The translations under genes were made by a program, and so were the position numbers. From NCBI GenBank assembly GCA_017437125.1, contig JAFSBV010000002.1, positions 1-64,000 of the forward strand: a DNA stretch of 64,000 nt, in the 5' to 3' direction. Under the pieces are notes generated by a model. That model saw nothing but the letters and a program-made list of their open reading frames with translations, did not search any database and had not been told where the DNA came from. Below, one piece after another: positions 35,807 to 44,750 of this stretch (position 1 is its first letter; the number at the start of each line of letters is the position of its first letter). This DNA is from Bacteroidales bacterium (GTDB lineage Bacteria; Bacteroidota; Bacteroidia; Bacteroidales; UBA932).

Positions 35807-37210
35807 TCACACCTGCTGGTCACGTTTTGCAGCAAGTTCCGCCTGCACGCCTTCCATCTTCTTCTTTGTGAGAGGATAGAACCATACGACAAGGATAGAG
35901 AGGGCTGCAACAGCTGCAGGAACCCAGCTCATGAGGATACGGAGACCCATGATCGCTGTTTCTGTCTGGACTGCACCTGCAACAGTGCTGTAACCGAATG
36001 CAGCAAGCATCCACATCACAGCAGAGCCTCCGAATGCGCCGCCGAACTTCTGAGCCATCGATGCTGATGAGAAGATGAGGCCTGTAGAAGCCGTTCCGTC
36101 CTTGAGCTCGGAATAGTCCGCAACGTCTGCGTACATACTCCAGATCAGAGGTGAAATGACGCCTGTGAACACTGAAATGATGATCTGGAAGGCGAGCATT
36201 GCCCAATATCCGCCTGTAGTTGCAGGAAGGAAGAAGAAGGCGATGCTGAGACCGATGAGAGCGGCCATCGAAATCATATATGTACTCTTCTTGCCGAGGT
36301 TCTTCGACATAGGGACAGCAAGAACGACTCCGATCATATTGGAAATCTCACCTATTGAAAGGAAGATGCTGGCAGACACGAGGAATGCCCACTGCGGAGC
36401 CATATCGATGGTCTTCTGGATATAGTCTGCAAAGAAATATGCTGTTGTAGTACCACGTACGGTATTGAAGAGATTCGACGCCAAAGCCGCACCGATGAGG
36501 AGCCACCAAGGCTTGTTCTTTAGAAGAAGCTTGAGATCCTGACCGACTGATACCGTTGACTCGCTCTTCACATGTTCCTTTGTAAGGAGGAAACTGAGGA
36601 TGAAGAGGATGAAGCAGCATGAAGCGATAAGGATCATAGCCTTCTGCCATGCATCAGGACTTGTGGAAATGGCTGCAAGACCGCTTGCGCCTTCTGCAGC
36701 GACGCGACCCTTGTCGAACATGTTGCAGAGTGGTTCCCATGCGAAGAGGGCGATGAAGCTACCTCCATATGCAAAGAACATCCTGAATGACGAAAGAACG
36801 GACTTTTCATCGGAATCAGCTGTCATTACGTTCATCAGCGAACCATAAGGAACATTGATGCCGGTATATACGGTCATCATGAGGATATACGTAACATATG
36901 CCCACACCGTCTTGCCGTTCTCCGGAGTTGTGAAGAGAAGGATTCCGCATACAGCAAACGGAAGAGCGAAGAAGAGGAGGTACGGACGGTATTTGCCCCA
37001 GCGGGTCTTGGTTCGGTCTGCGATGATACCCATCATAGGATCCGAAACCGCATCCCAGATACGTGTCACGAGCATGAGGATACCGGCATCAGCAAGGCTG
37101 AGGCCGAAAACGTTCGAGTAGAAGAACGGAAGGAAGTACGAAAAGAGCTTCCAGAACATCGACGACGACATGTCACCGAATCCGTATCCTATTTTTTCAG
37201 ATAATTTCAT
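35807..37210 (-). CDS. GPH-family sugar:cation symporter (MFS)
   Basis: 467 residues, about twelve membrane spans. The N-terminus KLSEKIGYGFGDMSSSMFWK and DAVSDPMMGIIADRTKTRWG KYRPY region are the glycoside-pentoside-hexuronide signature. Inner-membrane uptake of mannobiose, mannosylglucose or cellobiose, coupled to Na+ or H+, is inferred from its place between GH130 and GH36; in Bacteroides fragilis a comparable transporter accompanies the mannobiose pathway genes. The substrate is not readable from sequence. Confidence 0.9.
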   Translation of the reverse strand: MKLSEKIGYGFGDMSSSMFWKLFSYFLPFFYSNVFGLSLADAGILMLVTRIWDAVSDPMMGIIADRTKTRWGKYRPYLLFFALPFAVCGILLFTTPENGKTVWAYVTYILMMTVYTGINVPYGSLMNVMTADSDEKSVLSSFRMFFAYGGSFIALFAWEPLCNMFDKGRVAAEGASGLAAISTSPDAWQKAMILIASCCFILFILSFLLTKEHVKSESTVSVGQDLKLLLKNKPWWLLIGAALASNLFNTVRGTTTAYFFADYIQKTIDMAPQWAFLVSASIFLSIGEISNMIGVVLAVPMSKNLGKKSTYMISMAALIGLSIAFFFLPATTGGYWAMLAFQIIISVFTGVISPLIWSMYADVADYSELKDGTASTGLIFSSASMAQKFGGAFGGSAVMWMLAAFGYSTVAGAVQTETAIMGLRILMSWVPAAVAALSILVVWFYPLTKKKMEGVQAELAAKRDQQV

Positions 37211-37279
37211 TGGTTATATTCAGTTATTGATGTTAGTGTTCATTGATATGCTTCGCTCGCTCACAGGATATGGCAGGTT

Positions 37280-38437
37280 CTATTTCAGATTCTTATCAAT
37301 CAAGCGGTTAAGACGCTTTACTGATTCTCCGGTGGTGAAAGCGTCAGGTTCAGTGTTCATGCAGTAGTCGATAAGGCGGTCAACAGTGGATGTAGCCACA
37401 TGCATACGGGTGTCGCTTGAAGCATAATATATGAACACCTTGCCGTCCTCGTCTGCTATCCATCCGTTGCTGAAGAGCACGTTCATGACGTCTCCGATAT
37501 ATTCCTCACCTTCCGGAACCATGAAGAATCCTGCCGGCTCGGCAATTACCTTTGAAGGATCCTCAAGAGAGGTCATATACATATACAGCACATAGCGGAG
37601 TCCTGAAGCACAGCCACGGACACCATGTGCGAGATGGAGCCAGCCACGGTCTGTCCTGATCGGATGCGGGCCTTCTCCGTTCTTGCATTCCTTGATCGTG
37701 TGATAGAAGCGATGATTGATTATCTTCTCGTCCTTTATCACGACATGTTCCATGCTGTCAACAAGGGCCCAGCCTATGCCTCCTCCGTTGCCGGCATCGA
37801 TGAAACCGTCCTGCGGACGTGTGTAGAGGGCATATTTGCCGTCAACGAATTCAGGATGAAGAACCACGTTACGCTGCTGGGAAGACGACTCCATGTCAGG
37901 AAGACGCTCCCAGTTCACAAGATCCTTCGTACGTGCGACTCCGGCTGCTGCAACTGCAGACGAGAGATCTCCCGGAGCTGCAGACGGATCCTTGCGCTCG
38001 ACGCAGAATATGCCATAAATCCATCCGTCCTCGTGGGCGGTAAGACGCATGTCATATACATTGGTTGCCGGTTCGCCATATTCAGGCATTGTGATCGGAC
38101 GGTCCCAGAAGCGGAAGTTGTCGATTCCGTTAGGGCTCTCCGCCACAGCGAAGAATGATTTTCTGTCCGCACCTTCTACACGTACGACAAGTACATATTT
38201 TCCGTTCCACTTGATGGCTCCGGAATTGAATGCGGCATGTATTCCGAAACGCTCCATAAGATATGGATTCGTCTCCTTGTTGAGATCATAGCGCCAGAAA
38301 AGAGGTGCATGATCACCTGTCAGAATCGGATTGGCATAGCGTTCATATACGCCGTTGCCTTCAATAGCGGTATTAGGTCTGGTTATGAGTGCCTCGTGCT
38401 GTGACTTCAGCCACTCGAGTCTTTCTTCGAAAGTCAT
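37280..38437 (-). CDS. 4-O-beta-D-mannosyl-D-glucose phosphorylase, GH130
   Basis: Phosphorolyses Man-beta-1,4-Glc to mannose-1-phosphate and glucose in the cytoplasm. 385 residues, no signal peptide. Family features: NGVYERYANPILTGDHAPLFW, the catalytic Asp129 in NVYDMRLTAHEDGWIYG, and GEGPHPIRTDRGWLHLAHGV for phosphate binding. Length and sequence feel fit GH130 subfamily 1 (mannosylglucose) rather than the mannooligosaccharide enzymes of subfamily 2. Its substrate is made by the epimerase at 56504. Eight bp downstream of GH26. Confidence 0.92.
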   Translation of the reverse strand: MTFEERLEWLKSQHEALITRPNTAIEGNGVYERYANPILTGDHAPLFWRYDLNKETNPYLMERFGIHAAFNSGAIKWNGKYVLVVRVEGADRKSFFAVAESPNGIDNFRFWDRPITMPEYGEPATNVYDMRLTAHEDGWIYGIFCVERKDPSAAPGDLSSAVAAAGVARTKDLVNWERLPDMESSSQQRNVVLHPEFVDGKYALYTRPQDGFIDAGNGGGIGWALVDSMEHVVIKDEKIINHRFYHTIKECKNGEGPHPIRTDRGWLHLAHGVRGCASGLRYVLYMYMTSLEDPSKVIAEPAGFFMVPEGEEYIGDVMNVLFSNGWIADEDGKVFIYYASSDTRMHVATSTVDRLIDYCMNTEPDAFTTGESVKRLNRLIDKNLK

Positions 38438-38444
38438 ATTGCGA

Positions 38445-39542
38445 TTATTTACAGAATACTATCTCATCAAGCTCCGAGAAGGCCTTGAAGTCATCTGCCG
38501 ACTCCTGGCCTGGGAATGGTGCGTAATAATGGTTAGGCTGATCACAGGCATTTCTCCATGTAAGTACATAAGATACAGGATAATCCTTTACTGCAGGATA
38601 GAGCACCTCTGTCCACCACTTAGGGTCTTTGAGGGTCTCATGACCTGTCTCGGTCACTGCCAGGATCTTTCCGTGCTCAGCAGCAAAGGCTGAAGCGATG
38701 TCAAGGGCATTCTTCATCGATGCCATATATCTGTCCTTGCTTCCTGAATGATAGCAGTCGAAGCCGACCATGTCAACGATCTCGTCGCCAGGATATCTCT
38801 CGCCATAAACATCAGCTGACGAAAGTTCGCCTGCACCTGGTGAATAAGACCACACGAGGTTGGTCATTCCTCTTTCATTGACCATATAGTCATAAGTCAT
38901 CTGCCAGAGAGCCTTGTACTGTTCTGTGGTGCAAAGCTTCTGTCCCCACCAGAACCAGCTTCCGGTATGCTCGTGCCAAGGTCTCCAGACAAGCGGAACC
39001 TGCTCACCGTCAGCGGTTTTGATTGATTCCATGAAATCGGCTGCGTTCTTGAGCCATCCCATGAAATATTCATGCTTCTCGCCTCCAGGAAGAATCGAAG
39101 CGACCACCTGGTCCGAAGTCACATCCCATGCATCGCCGCCTGTGAGCGGATTGCGAGGATGCCATGAGAATGTAACGATTCCGTCTCTCTCGTGATGAGC
39201 GACTGCAGAAGCGCGCATATTGTCGAAATCATTCTTGTCAAGATTGTGCGACCAGCCCATTTCGATGCCTCCGAGATCCATTCCATAGACTGCAGGATAT
39301 CTACCTGTCACGGCATATACATCCGACTGTGTGAAATCAGCCGCATCGTCTTCGAGCTTCCATGTGTGGCCGTACATGTAGGAATCCTGATGTCCGTACA
39401 TGATCTTGCCCTGCCCAACAAGGCCTTCAAGCTGGCTGATAAGAACGTCAGCAGGTGTCTGTGCTTCAGACTCTTTCGAGCCGCACGATGATAATGTGAC
39501 CGCAAGAGCGATCATAAGGATTGGTTTCAGTGTTGTTTTCAT
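38445..39542 (-). CDS. beta-1,4-mannanase, GH26, lipoprotein
   Basis: Endo- or mannobiose-releasing mannanase. Lipobox TLSSC, Cys20, so outer-membrane anchored. 365 residues, a single GH26 barrel: KIMYGHQDSYMYG (46-58), VTFSWHPRNP (123-132), acid/base Glu191 in WRPWHEHTGSWFWWG, nucleophile Glu298 in AVTETGHE. Related GH26 enzymes of Bacteroides pathways release mannobiose, the substrate for the epimerase-GH130 route (inference). 12 bp after the BACON-GH5 gene. Confidence 0.94.
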   Translation of the reverse strand: MKTTLKPILMIALAVTLSSCGSKESEAQTPADVLISQLEGLVGQGKIMYGHQDSYMYGHTWKLEDDAADFTQSDVYAVTGRYPAVYGMDLGGIEMGWSHNLDKNDFDNMRASAVAHHERDGIVTFSWHPRNPLTGGDAWDVTSDQVVASILPGGEKHEYFMGWLKNAADFMESIKTADGEQVPLVWRPWHEHTGSWFWWGQKLCTTEQYKALWQMTYDYMVNERGMTNLVWSYSPGAGELSSADVYGERYPGDEIVDMVGFDCYHSGSKDRYMASMKNALDIASAFAAEHGKILAVTETGHETLKDPKWWTEVLYPAVKDYPVSYVLTWRNACDQPNHYYAPFPGQESADDFKAFSELDEIVFCK

Positions 39543-39553
39543 ATTTTTACGGT

Positions 39554-41065
39554 TTATTGTTTCGGAGCATTATTGTAAACCTGTTCCAGTGTCAGGTCGT
39601 CGTCATATGATGTGATCAGCGCCTTTATTGCAGCCTCGGCCTCCGGCGAGCAATATTCGCCTGTTCCGTGGTCAATGAAGGCATGTCTTTCATTTCCATG
39701 TCCTTCCGCACCGTTATCCCATAGTATCGAAGGTACGCGATATGTCTTGGCAAGCTTCGCATAATACTTGAAATAATACTGCTGGAAGGCCTGCTCGCGG
39801 GCTGTGGCGCGGTTCACACAGCCGAATTCTCCCATATATACCGGAATACCCTTGGAAATGAAGTTGTTATATAATTTTTCAAATACCTTGCGAAGATCTG
39901 CTTCATTGTCTCCGGCCACCTTTTTCGATGAAGATGCCGTATGTCCCCACTCTGATTTCTTGGCAGGCAGGGTATAATCATACGGATCATAGCAATGAAC
40001 TGCCATCATCAGGCGGTCTTTTGCAGTGTCCTTAGGGAGTCTGAATGTTTCGACAGCTATATCGACATTGGTGCAATATGCAGGAATACCGAGAATTCTG
40101 TCAGCATTCTCACCTCCTGATGTACGAACTGCATCGACGAAGGCCTGATTCCATTCGTTCAGGCAATTGTATTGCTTTCCGCCATCCTTGCGGTTGTCTC
40201 CCCAGCCCCAGCCGCCGTCGTGTATCTCATTGAAAGCCTCGAAAATGAGGAACTTTCCCTTGTCCTTGAACCTGTCGGCAATCTGTCCCCACATTGCGCC
40301 CACCTGTTCAAGAATCTGCTTATGTACATCAGCATCAGTCGCCGCTGTCTTTACATCAAGCCAATGATTGCTGTCTGCACCGTCATGGTGCATGTTTATT
40401 ATGGCATTAAGGCCTGCAGCCTCGGCATATCCGACTACCTCTGCAATCCTGTCCAGCCACTTGTCGTCTATCTTATAGTCAGGAGCATCACCTATATGTC
40501 CCAGCCATGTCACAGGAATACGTACAGTCCTGAATCCGGCTGCCCGGATCTTGTCAAAGGCCGTCTGAGTCGCCTTCGGATTGCCCCATGCAGTCTCTCC
40601 CGACACACCGTTGTTATAGGCATCGAAATGGTTTCCGAGATTCCAGCCCATGCCGAGCCATTCTGAGGCATACGAAACAAGAGCACCTTCATGATCTATG
40701 TCTCCTGAAGGGAAACCGGCACCTGCGGCCTGAATGATATCGACTGATATCTTTTCTTCACCGGCAATAACCTCAACAGCCGACTGACGTTCTCTTGCAG
40801 AAGGATTCTTTTCTACATTCACGGTAACGACTGTCTTATAGTCCTTGTCCTTGATGCCTTTTGTCACAGTCATCCAGTTCTCTCCCGGAACCAGACGCAC
40901 CAGATCTGAAGCGGTTACTGTAAAACTCTTGTCTCCGCCTTCGGCAGGAAAATCAAGTGTCTGAGTATCAACAGACAGTTTTACAGTTTCCGCACCAACC
41001 GTATTGTCCGGCCCGCATCCAGTGGCCATCAGCAAAGCTGTGAGGATATAAAGTACGAGTTTCAT
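39554..41065 (-). CDS. BACON-GH5 endo-beta-glucanase/mannanase, lipoprotein
   Basis: 503 residues. Lipobox MATGC, Cys17. A BACON domain (about 28-113; VKLSVDTQTLDFPAEGGDKS ... NPSARERQSAVEV) acts as a spacer from the membrane. The GH5 barrel starts at GMGWNLGNHFDAY (138-150), with VRIPVTW (181-187), INMHHDG, acid/base Glu280 in FEAFNE and nucleophile Glu413 in YMGEFG. The layout resembles GH5_4, which cuts beta-1,4-glucans including xyloglucan and glucomannan, so it may open the glucosyl stretches that GH26 and GH5_7 leave. Subfamily by eye only. Confidence 0.88.
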   Translation of the reverse strand: MKLVLYILTALLMATGCGPDNTVGAETVKLSVDTQTLDFPAEGGDKSFTVTASDLVRLVPGENWMTVTKGIKDKDYKTVVTVNVEKNPSARERQSAVEVIAGEEKISVDIIQAAGAGFPSGDIDHEGALVSYASEWLGMGWNLGNHFDAYNNGVSGETAWGNPKATQTAFDKIRAAGFRTVRIPVTWLGHIGDAPDYKIDDKWLDRIAEVVGYAEAAGLNAIINMHHDGADSNHWLDVKTAATDADVHKQILEQVGAMWGQIADRFKDKGKFLIFEAFNEIHDGGWGWGDNRKDGGKQYNCLNEWNQAFVDAVRTSGGENADRILGIPAYCTNVDIAVETFRLPKDTAKDRLMMAVHCYDPYDYTLPAKKSEWGHTASSSKKVAGDNEADLRKVFEKLYNNFISKGIPVYMGEFGCVNRATAREQAFQQYYFKYYAKLAKTYRVPSILWDNGAEGHGNERHAFIDHGTGEYCSPEAEAAIKALITSYDDDLTLEQVYNNAPKQ

Positions 41066-41100
41066 AACTGTTCAAAAAAGCAAGATTTCAGAATAATGGC

Positions 41101-41130
41101 TCCCAAGGAGGCGGTCAGGCCTCCCTGGGA
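41101..41130. terminator. intra-operon hairpin between surface-binding protein and GH5
   Basis: TCCCAAGGAGGC (41101-41112) pairs with GCCTCCCTGGGA (41119-41130) with one mismatch and a 6-nt loop; no T-tract on the minus strand. It lies 10 bp past the surface-protein stop codon and could protect the abundant SusCD transcript end or reduce enzyme expression (inference). Confidence 0.55.
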
Positions 41131-41139
41131 AAATATGGA

Positions 41140-43029
41140 TTACATAAGCGTTACCTTCGTACACTTGATGTTATCACCGTTAAGGAGGAATGTACCGCCC
41201 CACCACTGCTGTGTAAGGGCAGTATCCAGCATTTCCTGAGTAAGCTCGAGGCCATACTTTCCACCATTAGCGGCAAGGTCATATGGTGTGAATTCTCCAC
41301 CGTTATCATTGCCTCCAGAGCAGATAGCTGCATATGTAGGTCCCCAGTGGCCTTCCACGATCTTCACCTGCCAAGACTCCTCGAGAGGTTCGAAGTAGAA
41401 GTAAATGGTCTGTCCTGCCTTTGCACCTGCATCAGCAAGCTCTACACCTGCATCTGAGAGGATATTAGGCTGATTGCCCCAGTCATCGGCAATTGCTTCG
41501 CCTTCCCAGAGAACAACTTCCTTAGGCTCGTCTCCGCCTCCTACCCAGACTTCTTCCTGAGTGTAGAGTTCAAGAGGTGTATAGCCGCTACCTGTAAGGA
41601 GGAGATGCTGAGTATCGATCACATCCTTGAGAGGATCACCGTCGAGATTGATCTCAATGTAGTATGTTCCGTCTCCGTTATCGATGATACGTTCGTCCCC
41701 GGCCATGATGTCAGCACCGGTCCAAGTAGTTGACCACCAACCATCTGTGATACGGAGCTGAGCAGCTGTAGCAGAGAATGACATGTAGAATGTACCGTTC
41801 TTGATGATGTCCCATGTCTCGGCAGGGAATGTAGCGATACACTCGTTCAAACCGTCATTACCTTCAAGACCGAAACGATATGTACCGCTCCAGCTGATCT
41901 CGCCGGCAGAACCGTCATTCTTCCAGAATACGTTCTTGACGATTTCCATATGTCCGCCGCCACCGACCCAGATTTCTTCTCTGAAGAAAATCTTGAGAGG
42001 TGTATAGCCGCCACCAGTGAAGAGGAGATGCTGCTGGTCAACAAGATCAACTACAGGGTCGCCTGCAAGAACGATTTCGATGGTATATGTACCGTCACCG
42101 TTATCGACGAATCTCTCATCACCGCTCTGGATGTTTCCTCCGCTCCAGTCGCCGCTCCACCAGCCGGTAGTGATCTTCATGTCGATCCAGTCACTTCCCT
42201 TGAACTGCATGTAGAATGTTCCTGTCTTCATCTTCTCCCATACATCAGCAGGGATAGTGGTGATACACTCGTTGTTGCCGTCTGTGCCTTCAAGACCGAA
42301 GCGATACTTGCCGCCCCATCCGGTCTCGCCGTTTCCGTCAGGATCAGGATTCTCCCAGATCACTGTTTCAACGATTTCCATATGTCCTCCGTCAGAAACC
42401 GGCTTGTAAGTAAGCATCGGCATAGTGAAAGTCTTGCCGTCAATGGTATATACCTTACCTTCGAATTCGCCTTCAAATACCTTCTTAGGCACTGTGAAGA
42501 TGATGGTGCTTGTACCCTTGCGGTTGAATACCTTATCCTCGATAATCGCAGGGTTGCCGTCTTCATCAAGCATTTCGATCTTGCTTACGAACTCAAGGTC
42601 AGTACCGTAGATTGTCATCTGTGTTCCGCCATCAACCACAACACCAGGCTCTGCAGAGTAACCTGAAATGACTGTGTTTCCAAGAGTGAGCGGAAGCGGA
42701 GACTCAGCATCACCTTCTGCAGTACGTACGATGATATGTCCACCTTCAGCTGCAATGCCTGCAGGTGCATTTACCCTGATCATGTCATTGCTGACGATCT
42801 GGAAATCTGTAACAGTGACGCCTTCAGGGAATACGATCTCAGTAGCATCGGAGAAGCCCGAACCGTTGATGGTCATAGGCTGTCCTGCAACTACCTTAGT
42901 CGGGAAGAACACCTTGATGTGTAATCCGACATCAGCAGATTGAAGTTCATCCTCAGAGAGACATCCTGTCAAAGTCATTCCGAAGAGAACTGTCAGAAAT
43001 ATTCCGAAAAATTTAAATATATTCTTCAT
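41140..43029 (-). CDS. surface glycan-binding lipoprotein with IPT/TIG domains and duplicated Trp-rich modules
   Basis: 629 residues in the SusE/F position after SusD. Lipobox LTGC, Cys23. Two IPT/TIG-like domains (about 36-116 and 119-210) form a stalk. Then two homologous modules, about 214-357 and 358-499, each with GGHMEIV, YRFGLEG, NECI, GTFYM, GWW, GDER, DNGDGTY.IEI, QHLL and GYTPL. A third, divergent part (about 503-629) has VVLWEGEAIADDWGNQ and QQWWGGTFLL. The conserved Trp pairs suggest sugar stacking. No known CBM family was recognised. Probably captures mannan or glucomannan for SusCD. Confidence 0.85.
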   Translation of the reverse strand: MKNIFKFFGIFLTVLFGMTLTGCLSEDELQSADVGLHIKVFFPTKVVAGQPMTINGSGFSDATEIVFPEGVTVTDFQIVSNDMIRVNAPAGIAAEGGHIIVRTAEGDAESPLPLTLGNTVISGYSAEPGVVVDGGTQMTIYGTDLEFVSKIEMLDEDGNPAIIEDKVFNRKGTSTIIFTVPKKVFEGEFEGKVYTIDGKTFTMPMLTYKPVSDGGHMEIVETVIWENPDPDGNGETGWGGKYRFGLEGTDGNNECITTIPADVWEKMKTGTFYMQFKGSDWIDMKITTGWWSGDWSGGNIQSGDERFVDNGDGTYTIEIVLAGDPVVDLVDQQHLLFTGGGYTPLKIFFREEIWVGGGGHMEIVKNVFWKNDGSAGEISWSGTYRFGLEGNDGLNECIATFPAETWDIIKNGTFYMSFSATAAQLRITDGWWSTTWTGADIMAGDERIIDNGDGTYYIEINLDGDPLKDVIDTQHLLLTGSGYTPLELYTQEEVWVGGGDEPKEVVLWEGEAIADDWGNQPNILSDAGVELADAGAKAGQTIYFYFEPLEESWQVKIVEGHWGPTYAAICSGGNDNGGEFTPYDLAANGGKYGLELTQEMLDTALTQQWWGGTFLLNGDNIKCTKVTLM

Positions 43030-43059
43030 AATTGAATTCCTTATAAATAGATGGGAATA

Positions 43060-44736
43060 CTACCAACCAGGATTCTGTTCGAGGTTAGGGTTCTTCTTTA
43101 TTTCACTCTGCGGGATAGGATAAAGATAATACTTATCATCCCACTGACGATTGACTGAAGATCTGGTGAGCTGCTTAGAAGCGCTGATGTTCGCAACCTG
43201 GATGGTCTTGAAATACTGTGCTCCCTTCTTCCAGCGGCGTACATCATAGAAGCGATGGTTCTCGAATGCAAGCTCCACGAGACGCTCACGCTCATAACGC
43301 TCAACCCATGCCTCACCGTCCTCAGTGAACTCAGGCATATTGATGTCAGAACGCTTGCGGAGTACGTTGATCGCCTCATTTGCAGTCATTCCATATGTTG
43401 CGTCATTTGCACTTCCGGTAGCATTGAACACTGCCTCGGCATAGTTGAGATAGAACTCTCCGAGACGGAAGATGATCCATGTATGACGGCGTGTAACCTG
43501 GTTATCGGCAGTTGTGACGCATGAACCGTCAACATACTTCTTCAGGTAATATCCTGTAGGAGTAGCACCATACTTAGGAGATGCGTTGAAGCCGCCCACG
43601 AATGTCTCGATAGGCTTCTTCTGCGAACCGTTGCTTGGCCACTCGTCACCGTTCTTTACTACTGTAAGGGCGAAACGTGGGTCAAGTCCCTCATAAGGAT
43701 TAACCGAATTGAGGTCGATGCTGCCAGGATAACGCTGAGCGAAAGTCTGGCCGTTGTCCTGATACTCATACTGGTCCACAAGGCTCTGTGTAGGGCAGTT
43801 TCCTGAAGAACCGTTCTCGACTCCGATAGGATAATGAGACATCTCGAAAGCGTTGCTTGCATTACGGCCGATACCGAAGATGAGTTCCTGATTGAAGAAT
43901 GCATCATGTCCCCAGAGAGAGCCATATGTGCTGAGCTTCAATCCCCATGCATCAGCATTGTCGATAATGAATTTGCAAGCCTCGGCAGCAGCTGCCCACT
44001 TAGCCTGGTCGTTTGTAGGGTTGAAGAGAGGAGATGCTGCATAGAGAAGTGTACGTGCCTTGAGAGCATATGCAGCTACACGTGTAGCACGACCGATCTC
44101 CGTACCTGCCTCCGTAGCATAGGTAACAGGAAGATGAGGAGCCACTTCGTCGATCTCGTCCACAATGAACTGTACGATCTCAGCTGCTGGCGTACGCTTG
44201 ATGCTGTTTGCCTGTGCATTTGTAAGAGTAGTTGTTACAAGCGGAACATCACCATAGGTTCTGAACAGTTCGAAATAGAAGTAAGCCCTGAGGAAACGAA
44301 GTTCATAAGGGAACATCTCCATCTGTCTGATCCAGTTGTCATAATTGGCATTATGCTCCCACTCAGAGATGTCTGTCTGATGGATCTTCTCAAGATACAT
44401 GCATGCTTCAGCGATTGCAGTATATGATTTGTTCCAGATGGTAGCGTTCGGGTTAGCCGGGCTCCATCCGCCATTGACATAATTATTTACAGCACCGCTC
44501 TCCAGCGCATACTGAGCCTCATCGGTGGCACCGGCAAGGAAGTATGGGCTGTTTGACTCGAACTCCTGAGTATATACCTGTGCATAAACATCGAATACCA
44601 GGTTTTTAATACCTTCTGCGTAGTATTCGTATGTCCATGCCTCATCACGTGTGTTTTCCTCAGTATAGTTGAGATCTGCACACGCTGTCGGAATAAGACA
44701 GGCGAGAATAAATAAACAGATTTTATCAAGTTTCAT
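43060..44736 (-). CDS. SusD/RagB-family glycan-binding lipoprotein, pair 2
   Basis: 558 residues with lipobox PTAC, Cys19. SusD features: an N-terminal helical TPR-like part (WNKSYTAIAEACMYLEKIHQ; ELRFLRAYFYFELFRTYGDVPL), a central region with RLGEFYLNYAEAVFNA, and the C-terminal FENHRFYDVRRWKK and NPNLEQNPGW end. It caps the SusC at 44751, 14 bp upstream, and binds the oligosaccharide as a lid. The sequence does not name the sugar; the operon suggests mannan. Confidence 0.96.
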   Translation of the reverse strand: MKLDKICLFILACLIPTACADLNYTEENTRDEAWTYEYYAEGIKNLVFDVYAQVYTQEFESNSPYFLAGATDEAQYALESGAVNNYVNGGWSPANPNATIWNKSYTAIAEACMYLEKIHQTDISEWEHNANYDNWIRQMEMFPYELRFLRAYFYFELFRTYGDVPLVTTTLTNAQANSIKRTPAAEIVQFIVDEIDEVAPHLPVTYATEAGTEIGRATRVAAYALKARTLLYAASPLFNPTNDQAKWAAAAEACKFIIDNADAWGLKLSTYGSLWGHDAFFNQELIFGIGRNASNAFEMSHYPIGVENGSSGNCPTQSLVDQYEYQDNGQTFAQRYPGSIDLNSVNPYEGLDPRFALTVVKNGDEWPSNGSQKKPIETFVGGFNASPKYGATPTGYYLKKYVDGSCVTTADNQVTRRHTWIIFRLGEFYLNYAEAVFNATGSANDATYGMTANEAINVLRKRSDINMPEFTEDGEAWVERYERERLVELAFENHRFYDVRRWKKGAQYFKTIQVANISASKQLTRSSVNRQWDDKYYLYPIPQSEIKKNPNLEQNPGW

Positions 44737-44750
44737 AATTCAATGCTTTA

